5,865 nt of DNA from Bacteroidota bacterium (GTDB lineage: Bacteria; Bacteroidota; Bacteroidia; Chitinophagales; Chitinophagaceae): assembly GCA_023386395.1 (NCBI GenBank), contig JAEWJV010000284.1:1-5865 (forward strand), given 5' to 3'. The stretch's first letter is position 1, and each line of letters starts with the position of its first letter. Both the position numbers and the translations under genes were made by a program. Shown here one piece after another: positions 1 to 5,053 of this stretch. Under the pieces are notes generated by a model. The model saw only the letters and a list, made by a program, of their open reading frames with translations. It was not told the DNA's origin and ran no database searches.

Positions 1-162
1 GCGGCGGCTCCCAAAAAAGCTGCTAAGAAAGCTGTTCCCAAAAAAGCTGCACCTAAAGCCGCAGAACCTCAACAACCTGAATTACCACCAACAACTACCG
101 ATGTTCAGCCAGCGCCTGAAGTGTCAACGCCCGGAGATACAGGCACAGAAAGCGCATCTTAA
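1..162 (+). CDS. C-terminal Ala/Lys/Pro-rich tail of an unidentified protein (5' partial)
   Basis: Frame 1 is open from the window edge to a TAA at 160-162 and encodes 53 residues. The first 20 or so are a low-complexity basic run of Ala, Lys and Pro (repeated PKKAA-type units), followed by an acidic and neutral Pro/Thr/Glu/Gln tail. No folded domain is visible, so the protein cannot be identified from this fragment. Such tails occur in Bacteroidota on ribosomal proteins (for example S16 or L17 extensions) and on histone-H1-like DNA-binding proteins; either would fit and I cannot choose. It ends 9 bases before a strong terminator, so it is the last gene of its transcript and unlikely to be transcribed with the genes downstream. 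Confidence 0.7.
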   Translation, partial: AAAPKKAAKKAVPKKAAPKAAEPQQPELPPTTTDVQPAPEVSTPGDTGTESAS

Positions 163-171
163 AGCATTATG

Positions 172-193
172 AGCCCCGTTTGGGGCTTTTTTT
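172..193 (+). terminator. Intrinsic terminator of the upstream gene
   Basis: A perfect 6-bp stem AGCCCC/GGGGCT (172-177 with 182-187) with a GTTT loop is followed directly by a run of T to position 193. It sits 9 bases after the stop codon at 160-162. This is a textbook rho-independent terminator for the + strand. Confidence 0.93.
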
Positions 194-254
194 ATTATCA
201 GGCCTTTCACTACTTGGTTAACCAGAATGTCTCTACCTTTTCACCAGGCTTTAA

Positions 255-287
255 TTGTTTAAACCTGTAAATGCTTTATTATTTTTG
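255..287 (+). promoter_or_regulatory. Candidate Bacteroidota-type promoter for the aldo/keto reductase gene
   Basis: TATTTTTG at 280-287 matches the TAnnTTTG -7 element of Bacteroidota primary-sigma promoters exactly. A TTG at 255-257 lies 22 bases upstream, inside the 17-23 base spacing reported for the -33 element. Transcription would begin around 292-295, giving a leader of roughly 80 bases before the ATG at 376. The match is by eye; the region is A/T-rich, so a chance match is possible, but the position after a terminator and before a gene block supports it. Confidence 0.55.
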
Positions 288-293
288 TAGTGT

Positions 294-346
294 ATGAAAC
301 CAGCATGATAATTTTTTCATGCAGACAGCTACATAGCGGGTTTCAT
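294..346 (+). promoter_or_regulatory. Structured 5' leader, possible three-way junction
   Basis: An outer 8-bp perfect inverted repeat, ATGAAACC (294-301) with GGTTTCAT (339-346), encloses a 6-bp hairpin, GCATGA (303-308) with TCATGC (317-322), and a shorter one, GCT (328-330) with AGC (335-337), which C326-G338 could extend across a bulge. Together they can fold as a small three-way junction starting almost exactly at the predicted transcription start. No T-run follows, so it is not an ordinary terminator. It may be a transcript-stabilising or regulatory leader, or a dyad operator in the DNA; I recognise no known riboswitch class. Confidence 0.4.
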
Positions 347-375
347 GGAACGACTAAAAAAATAAATATGCACGA

Positions 376-1395
376 ATGAAATATAAATTACTTGGCAGGA
401 GCGGTTTAAAGGTATCGGAATTATGTCTTGGTACCATGGGATTTGGAACAGAAAACGGCTGGGGTGCAGACAAAGAAGCCAGCTTTGCCATAATGGAAAA
501 ATATGCAGAAGCAGGTGGTAACTTTTTAGATACAGCAAATATTTACAAGTTTGGTACCAGCGAGAAGATAATCGGTGAATTTATAAATGCCCGCGACCGC
601 GACTATTTTGTGATTGCCACAAAGTATTCTTTGCATGATAACAAAACCAATCCCAATGCCAGCGGCAATAACCGCAAGAATATGATGCGCAGTGTGGAAG
701 CAAGCCTGCAACGGTTACAGACAGACTTTATTGATGTTTTGTATCTGCATATATGGGACGATCTCACACCTGTTGATGAAGTATTACGCGGCCTGGATGA
801 TCTTATAAGACAGGGCAAGGTTAATTATGCAGCCATAAGTGATACACCTGCATGGATAGTGGCTAAAAGCAATACTATGGCAGAGTTAATGGGCTGGAGC
901 CAGTTTATTGCATTGCAGGTTGAATACAGCTTATTGCAGCGCACACCTGAACGTGAATTGTTGCCCATGGCTAAACATTTCGGAATGACGGTAACGCCCT
1001 GGGCGCCCCTGGCTGGCGGCGCATTAACCGGTAAATATTTACGCGGTGATTTTGGAAGAATAAAAGAAGGCAGCAACAGGTTAAATGAAAACAGCCAACA
1101 TATTACAAAAGAAGTAATAGCAGTTGCAGAAAAGTTAGGTGTTGAACCATCGCATGTGGCTTTAAAATGGACAATGCAGCAGCCACTTTCTGTTATTCCA
1201 ATTGTAGGCGCAACAAAGCTTTCACAACTTGAACAGAATTTAAAAACGGTTGACGTTACAATTCCGGAAGAAGACATGCAGCATCTCGATGAAGTAAGCG
1301 CTACTGACCTGGGCTTCCCGATGAATTTTTTTAAAGAAGAAAATGTAATAATGAATAATTACGGCGGCTTTTATGATAGGATTGAAAAGCGCTGA
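376..1395 (+). CDS. Aldo/keto reductase (NADP-dependent oxidoreductase)
   Basis: This encodes a 339-residue soluble (beta/alpha)8-barrel enzyme of the aldo/keto reductase superfamily, which reduces aldehydes or ketones with NAD(P)H in the cytoplasm. The catalytic tetrad is complete: Asp52 and Tyr57 in the LDTANIY motif, Lys83 in IATKY, and His125 in LYLHIWD. The segments QVEYSLLQR (about 181-189) and PWAPLAGGALTGKY (about 208-221), and the cofactor-binding segment PIVGATKLSQLEQNL (about 275-289), are typical of the family; length is normal. The ATG at 376 is the only reasonable start: an in-frame stop lies at 355-357 and the protein begins with the usual family pattern (MKYKLLGRSGLKVSELCLG). 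The start overlaps the end of a three-codon ATG-CAC-GAA-TGA at 368-379. The physiological substrate cannot be read from the sequence. The next gene begins about 20 bases downstream, so co-transcription with it is likely, though a role in the same pathway is not shown. Confidence 0.96.
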   Translation: MKYKLLGRSGLKVSELCLGTMGFGTENGWGADKEASFAIMEKYAEAGGNFLDTANIYKFGTSEKIIGEFINARDRDYFVIATKYSLHDNKTNPNASGNNRKNMMRSVEASLQRLQTDFIDVLYLHIWDDLTPVDEVLRGLDDLIRQGKVNYAAISDTPAWIVAKSNTMAELMGWSQFIALQVEYSLLQRTPERELLPMAKHFGMTVTPWAPLAGGALTGKYLRGDFGRIKEGSNRLNENSQHITKEVIAVAEKLGVEPSHVALKWTMQQPLSVIPIVGATKLSQLEQNLKTVDVTIPEEDMQHLDEVSATDLGFPMNFFKEENVIMNNYGGFYDRIEKR

Positions 1396-1414
1396 ACTAT
1401 CTAAAACAACATAA

Positions 1415-2164
1415 CTGCAATTTCCTGTAACCATAACAATCGGCAACAGTAATATTTTGCTGCATACCATTACTGAATTTGCAGGCTTGTTTGTTGGCTT
1501 TCAGTATTACTTGTTTTTAAAGAGAAAACGGGGCGATATAATTAAAGCGCCTAACCGTTTATCCATCATAATCGGTGCAACACTGGGTGCTTTTATTGGC
1601 AGCAGGTTAATTGGTGGTTTGGAAAATCCCGCAGCATTAGTACAGGCTGGAAATTTTTTGTTTTATTTCTATTCAAACAAAACAATCCTGGGCGGTTTAT
1701 TGGGCGGTCTTATTGGCGTTGAGCTGGTAAAAAAGATCATACATGAAGAAACAGCTTCCGGCGATTTATTTACTTATCCTATTATACTGGCTTTGATCAT
1801 AGGACGCATTGGCTGTTTTAGCATGGGTATTTATGAAGAAACATACGGATTGCCAATAAACCTTCCATGGGGTATGCATTTGGGCGATAGTTATTACCGG
1901 CATCCTGTGGCTTTATATGAAATTATTTTTTTGATACTGCTATGGATGGTGCTCGTTCAAATTGGAAAAAAATATACGCTGCAAAACGGTGCGCGGTTTA
2001 AAATATTTATGATCGCTTATTGTTTCTTCCGCTTAATGCTTGATTTTATAAAACCGCATTATACTTTCAGCATTGGCCTTTCCACCATACAAATAACAGG
2101 GCTGCTTGGCTTAATATATTATTACAGGTATATTATTCATCCGCAAAAATTATTGCAGCATTAA
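1415..2164 (+). CDS. Lgt-superfamily membrane protein (prolipoprotein diacylglyceryl transferase-like), probable CTG start
   Basis: This is a 249-residue integral membrane protein with about seven hydrophobic segments, the topology and size of Lgt, which transfers diacylglyceryl from phosphatidylglycerol to lipoprotein cysteines at the inner membrane. Lgt-like landmarks are GGLLGGLIGVE (93-103), GRIGCFSMGIYEETYG (130-145), LPWG (150-153), RHPVALYE (162-169) and FFRLMLDF (204-211). The Arg of the GR motif (131) and the late Arg (206) are kept. The His before the GGLIG motif of E. coli Lgt is Leu here, and the Asn of GRxGN is Cys (134), so this is a divergent paralogue rather than the housekeeping enzyme. 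Start: the first conventional codon, TTG at 1457, would remove FPVTITIG, which looks like the conserved Lgt N-terminus. The frame opens after TAA 1412-1414 with CTG 1415, giving (M)QFPVTITIG, and no ATG or GTG precedes the fold. It follows the reductase by 19 bases and precedes the radical SAM gene. Family confidence is high; the reaction is unknown. Confidence 0.86.
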   Translation: MQFPVTITIGNSNILLHTITEFAGLFVGFQYYLFLKRKRGDIIKAPNRLSIIIGATLGAFIGSRLIGGLENPAALVQAGNFLFYFYSNKTILGGLLGGLIGVELVKKIIHEETASGDLFTYPIILALIIGRIGCFSMGIYEETYGLPINLPWGMHLGDSYYRHPVALYEIIFLILLWMVLVQIGKKYTLQNGARFKIFMIAYCFFRLMLDFIKPHYTFSIGLSTIQITGLLGLIYYYRYIIHPQKLLQH

Positions 2165-2193
2165 ATAACCTGCCTTTATGCAGGGGTGTTATT
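2164..2193 (+). terminator. Stop-proximal hairpin; possible terminator or attenuator
   Basis: Beginning at the last base of the stop codon, CCTGC (2169-2173) pairs with GCAGG (2180-2184) around a six-base loop, and the flanks AATAA (2164-2168) and TTATT (2189-2193) can extend the stem past a four-base bulge (2185-2188). There is no clean T-run after it, so efficient termination is doubtful. It could be a partial terminator, a processing site or a 3'-end stabiliser separating the Lgt-like and radical SAM messages. Confidence 0.4.
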
Positions 2194-2203
2194 ATAAAAT
2201 TGT

Positions 2204-2243
2204 TTCGACTTCGCTCAACACTCATTGTCTTCGGCTTCGCTCA
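2204..2243. repeat. Two tandem copies of a TTCGRCTTCGCTCA intergenic repeat
   Basis: TTCGACTTCGCTCA (2204-2217) recurs with one mismatch as TTCGGCTTCGCTCA (2230-2243), a 26-base period. The reverse complement, TGAGCGAAGYCGAA, is a motif I recall as frequent between genes in Bacteroidota genomes, but copy number in this genome cannot be seen here. It lies in the 173-base gap between the Lgt-like and radical SAM genes. It also explains why a TTG-initiated upstream extension of the radical SAM frame is not real coding sequence. The rest of the gap (2244-2337) shows no further structure that I can support. Confidence 0.7.
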
Positions 2244-2337
2244 GACAGTTTTTAATAACCTGTTTCTTTATGCCAATACCCGGTTCTTTTTACAAACAAT
2301 AAACAGAACATTTATCTTTATAATACATATACTTTTT

Positions 2338-3750
2338 ATGCCTGAACGGCCATATACCTACTACGATTTTACAATAAGCCTTTGCCCGGTTTGCTTAAGA
2401 AGGATTGACGCAAAAATTGTGTTTGAAAACAATAATGTTTTCATGCTGAAGAATTGCCCGGAACATGGATTTCAAAAAGTGTTGATAGCAACCGATGTTG
2501 AATATTATAAGAATATCCGCAACTACAATAAGCCAAGCGAAATGCCTTTACATTTCAATACAAAAACTTTGTATGGCTGTCCTTACGACTGCGGGTTATG
2601 CGCTGACCACGAACAACACAGTTGCTTGACGATTGTTGAAATTACAGACCGCTGCAACCTTACCTGCCCCACCTGTTATGCCATGAGTTCACCACATTAT
2701 GGAAAGCATAGAACGATTGAAGAAGTTGAGAAAATGCTGGATATAATTGTTGCCAATGAAGGCACGCCGGATGTGGTACAGATAAGCGGTGGCGAGCCAA
2801 CTGTGCATCCTGATTTTTTTGAGATACTGGATATTGCAAAAAGCAAACCTATCCGCCATTTAATGGTAAATACAAATGGCATCCGCATAGCAAAAGATAA
2901 AGCGTTCGTAAGGCGGCTCGCCTCGTATATGCCCGACTTTGAAATTTACCTGCAGTTTGATTCTTTCAGGCTGGAAGCATTGCTGCAACTGCGTGGCAAA
3001 GACTTAACGGATGTGCGAAAGAAAGCCCTGGAACATCTGAATGAATTTAATCTTTCCACCACGCTTGTCGTTACATTACAAAAAGGCGTAAATGATGATG
3101 AGATTGGGGAAATAATTGACTTTGCTTTAAAACAACCATGTGTAAGGGGCGTAACATTTCAACCTACGCAAATTGCCGGCAGGCTGGAGCATTTTAATCC
3201 CTCAACTGACAGGATTACGATGACAGATGTGCGGCAAAAAATATTGGAACAAACAAATGTGTTTCAGCCAAATGATCTTATTCCTGTTCCCTGCAATCCT
3301 GATGCACTGGTAATGGGTTATGCATTAAAACTTGCAGGGCAGGTTTTCCCAATGACACGTTATGTGAACCCTGCACATCTTTTAAACAACAGCCGCAATA
3401 CAATTGTGTATGAGCAGGATGAGCAACTGCATGCGCACATGCTTAAGATTTTCAGCACAGGCATTTCGGTTGACCGCGTGGAAAATGATTTTAAAGAGCT
3501 GCTTTGTTGCTTGCCGCAAATTCATGCGCCGGGGTTGAGTTATGAGAACCTGTTCCGCATCATTATTATGCGCTTTATTGATGCCTATGATTTTGATGTG
3601 CGGGCTATTAAAAAAAGTTGTGTGCATATTGTAAATAAAGATGGCCGCATTATTCCATTTGAAACCATGAATATGTTTTACAGGGATGAAAAGGAAATGT
3701 ATGTAACACAATTACAAAATGAACGCAGGCCATTGCTCCATAAACTATAG
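2338..3750 (+). CDS. Radical SAM enzyme resembling tetraether lipid synthase (Tes/MJ0619-like)
   Basis: This is a 470-residue protein. The radical SAM cluster motif is CNLTCPTC (Cys106, Cys110, Cys113), and SAM-binding GGEP is at 151-154. Upstream are a CPVC...CPEH site (Cys16, Cys19, Cys40, His43), like a rubredoxin or zinc-ribbon metal site, and a second group, CPYDCGLC with a nearby His and Cys (81-96), probably binding an auxiliary Fe-S cluster. Further cysteines (268, 319, 390, 391, 428) may serve other clusters. This order, and the C-terminal pattern SCVHIVNKDGRIIPFETMN (427-445), match the family of archaeal tetraether lipid synthase, which joins lipid tails by radical C-C coupling. 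Archaeal members, as I recall, have PFC where this has PFE. Substrate is unproven: bacterial relatives have been linked to membrane-spanning lipids. The ATG at 2338 directly precedes the conserved N-terminus; an upstream TTG (2200) would add 46 residues made of a repeat. The next gene starts 4 bases after its stop. No signal peptide or membrane helix is seen. Confidence 0.88.
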   Translation: MPERPYTYYDFTISLCPVCLRRIDAKIVFENNNVFMLKNCPEHGFQKVLIATDVEYYKNIRNYNKPSEMPLHFNTKTLYGCPYDCGLCADHEQHSCLTIVEITDRCNLTCPTCYAMSSPHYGKHRTIEEVEKMLDIIVANEGTPDVVQISGGEPTVHPDFFEILDIAKSKPIRHLMVNTNGIRIAKDKAFVRRLASYMPDFEIYLQFDSFRLEALLQLRGKDLTDVRKKALEHLNEFNLSTTLVVTLQKGVNDDEIGEIIDFALKQPCVRGVTFQPTQIAGRLEHFNPSTDRITMTDVRQKILEQTNVFQPNDLIPVPCNPDALVMGYALKLAGQVFPMTRYVNPAHLLNNSRNTIVYEQDEQLHAHMLKIFSTGISVDRVENDFKELLCCLPQIHAPGLSYENLFRIIIMRFIDAYDFDVRAIKKSCVHIVNKDGRIIPFETMNMFYRDEKEMYVTQLQNERRPLLHKL

Positions 3751-3754
3751 ATAT

Positions 3755-4036
3755 ATGAATAACTGGAAACTTGCTTATAAGATTACAGCCATCAATTGCG
3801 GTATCGTTGTACTTATTGGTATTATTTGCGGAGCAGTTAATTACCGGGATGGGTTTGGTTTGATATTAGGGCTTGTTTGCCTGTCAGGCGGCTTAATAGA
3901 TTTGGTTTTGGGCATCTTAATTATATTGCTGGGATCAAAGGCCTGGGGCAAAGGGTTTTTAAACAGTGCGGGCATATTATTGCTGCTAAGCGGCATATCA
4001 TGCAGCATTGGTTTTTCCAACCTTAATTTGCACTGA
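3755..4036 (+). CDS. Small membrane protein with about three hydrophobic segments, function unknown
   Basis: This 93-residue protein is very hydrophobic: segments at about 11-28, 33-61 (long, perhaps a helix plus a re-entrant part) and 68-87, with short loops containing Arg, Asp and Lys. I do not recognise the family. It begins at ATG 3755, 4 bases after the stop of the radical SAM gene, and ends 2 bases before the next ATG, so it is almost certainly part of the same transcript and perhaps translationally coupled. A longer reading from ATG 3719 would add 12 residues overlapping the end of the radical SAM gene; those residues are unlike a membrane-protein leader, so the shorter form is preferred. 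In this context it could anchor the radical SAM enzyme at the membrane or handle a lipid substrate, but this is only inferred from position. Confidence 0.78.
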   Translation: MNNWKLAYKITAINCGIVVLIGIICGAVNYRDGFGLILGLVCLSGGLIDLVLGILIILLGSKAWGKGFLNSAGILLLLSGISCSIGFSNLNLH

Positions 4037-4038
4037 TT

Positions 4039-4329
4039 ATGACCTACGATGAATTTATATTAACTATTGAAAACGATGAAGCGCCTGCCTCAAACCTGCC
4101 CTTATATGTTCAGGCTTTGTGGTGGGATGCCAAAGGCAACTGGAATAAAGCCCATTCATTAATTGATGCATTGGATGATAAAAACTCCTGCCGGGTGCAT
4201 GCTTACCTGCACCGGGAAGAAGGAGACATTTGGAATGCAGATTACTGGTACAGGCGCGCCAATGCACAACGGCCTGCTATAAGCCCGGATGAAGAATGGA
4301 GAAACCTTGCTTTGAAATTATTGCTGTAA
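4039..4329 (+). CDS. Small helical-repeat (TPR-like) hypothetical protein
   Basis: This is a 96-residue soluble protein with no signal peptide. Two related amphipathic blocks are visible: LYVQALWWDAKGNWNKAHSL (22-41) and VHAYLHREEGDIWNADYWYR (53-72), each with aromatic and Ala/Gly positions like a degenerate tetratricopeptide repeat. Small proteins with the ALWWDAKGDW...HAYLHRKEGD...A.YWYRRA pattern occur widely in Proteobacteria and Bacteroidota as uncharacterised proteins; this match is from memory. Its ATG lies 2 bases after the stop of the small membrane protein gene, so it is the last gene of this tight cluster. TPR-like folds usually mediate protein contacts, so an accessory or adaptor role is plausible but unproven. 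No terminator with a T-run is evident just after the gene. Confidence 0.85.
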   Translation: MTYDEFILTIENDEAPASNLPLYVQALWWDAKGNWNKAHSLIDALDDKNSCRVHAYLHREEGDIWNADYWYRRANAQRPAISPDEEWRNLALKLLL

Positions 4330-4383
4330 TAGCTGAATGAAGCCGTACGCAGGATTAAGATGAAGCTGCCATGAAATGGATGC

Positions 4384-4411
4384 TTGTAGCCGGATAAGTC
4401 AAATAATTTTT
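4384..4411 (+). promoter_or_regulatory. Weak candidate promoter for the sigma/anti-sigma pair
   Basis: TTG at 4384-4386 and TAATTTTT at 4404-4411 are spaced by 17 bases, within the range for Bacteroidota -33 and -7 elements, but the -7 box has T instead of the final G. A second near-match, AATATTTG at 4464-4471, has no suitable upstream TTG. The gap 4330-4477 holds no other gene or strong structure. An ECF-dependent autoregulatory promoter could also be here and would not be recognisable by eye. Confidence 0.22.
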
Positions 4412-4477
4412 TAATATAAAAGCAACTGTTTTGCAAAGGCGGCAGTTAAATAAAGTATATCAAAATATTTGCGCTGA

Positions 4478-5053
4478 TTGAATGATCTTTTATACATAAT
4501 GAAAGGCTGCATGGAAAATGATGCAAAGTGCCAGAAGCTGTTTTATGAGAAATATCTTCCGTATGCACTGCGTATTTCCTATCGTTATGTGCATTCTTTT
4601 GATAACGCCGCGCTTGCTGCCAATGATGCTTTTGTAAAGATTTTTAAGAACCTTCAAAAGTTCGAGATACGCGATCATAATCATGTGGAAACAATGCTGC
4701 TTGCATGGATAAAGCGGATAGTAATAAATGCATCTATTGATTTTATGGGCAGGGAAAACCTCGTGGCGGCTAATGGGAAACCGCATAATGAAAACGGGGA
4801 ATACTTAAAAGTGAATAACAGTGGCGAGAATAAACTTGTATATAAAGAGCTGGTGGAGCTGGTGAGAAAACTGAGCCCGGCTTATAAAGTTGTTTTTAAT
4901 CTTTATGTGATTGATGGATATACCCACCAGGAAATAGCCAACATGCTTGGCATTTCCGTGGGCACATCAAAATCAAACCTTTCAAAGGCAAGGGCTTTTC
5001 TTCAAAAATATTTAGTAAAAGATGACAAAGGCAATGTATTATGCTTTACATGA
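4478..5053 (+). CDS. ECF-family RNA polymerase sigma factor
   Basis: This is a 191-residue sigma-70-family extracytoplasmic-function factor that directs RNA polymerase to a small regulon. Region 2 covers about residues 23-93: FYEKYLPYALRISYRYV, then AANDAFVKIFKNLQKF (core binding and -10 recognition) and AWIKRIVINASIDFMGR. Region 4 covers about 122-178, with the helix-turn-helix GYTHQEIANMLGISVGTSKS (147-166) ahead of LSKARAFLQKYL. The two domains are joined by a short polar linker (94-120), with no extra domain. Start: TTG 4478 gives (M)NDLLYIMKGC, matching the family habit of a hydrophobic helix before the GC pair; ATG 4499 (MKGCMENDAK) is the alternative and would trim that helix. An in-frame TGA (4475-4477) sits immediately before the TTG. 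Its stop overlaps the next gene's start (ATGA at 5050-5053), so the two are translationally coupled. The downstream product is its probable regulator. Confidence 0.94.
   Translation: MNDLLYIMKGCMENDAKCQKLFYEKYLPYALRISYRYVHSFDNAALAANDAFVKIFKNLQKFEIRDHNHVETMLLAWIKRIVINASIDFMGRENLVAANGKPHNENGEYLKVNNSGENKLVYKELVELVRKLSPAYKVVFNLYVIDGYTHQEIANMLGISVGTSKSNLSKARAFLQKYLVKDDKGNVLCFT

Noticed and set aside
825..1277. 150-residue open frame on the minus strand inside the reductase gene
   Set aside because: It is a mirror of a strongly supported reductase with an intact catalytic tetrad and has no recognisable domain. The shorter minus-strand frames elsewhere were rejected for the same reason.
2313..2320. 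TATCTTTA as a -7 promoter box for the radical SAM gene
   Set aside because: The final G is missing and there is no TTG at the right spacing upstream; A/T-rich chance match.
2200..2337. Upstream extension of the radical SAM gene from TTG 2200 (46 extra residues)
   Set aside because: It is made from the TTCGRCTTCGCTCA repeat and A/T-rich intergenic DNA, and the conserved protein begins at ATG 2338.
3719..3754. Longer start (ATG 3719) for the small membrane protein
   Set aside because: It overlaps the last codons of the radical SAM gene in another frame and adds residues unlike a membrane-protein leader; ATG 3755 gives a 4-base gap and a better N-terminus.
4365..4383. Small CCAT-GAA-ATGG hairpin after the TPR-like gene as a terminator
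   Set aside because: The stem is short and interrupted and no T-run follows it directly.
4424..4447. AACTG/CAGTT inverted repeat before the sigma factor gene
   Set aside because: It has only five pairs with a 14-base loop, and no T-run follows; not distinguishable from chance.
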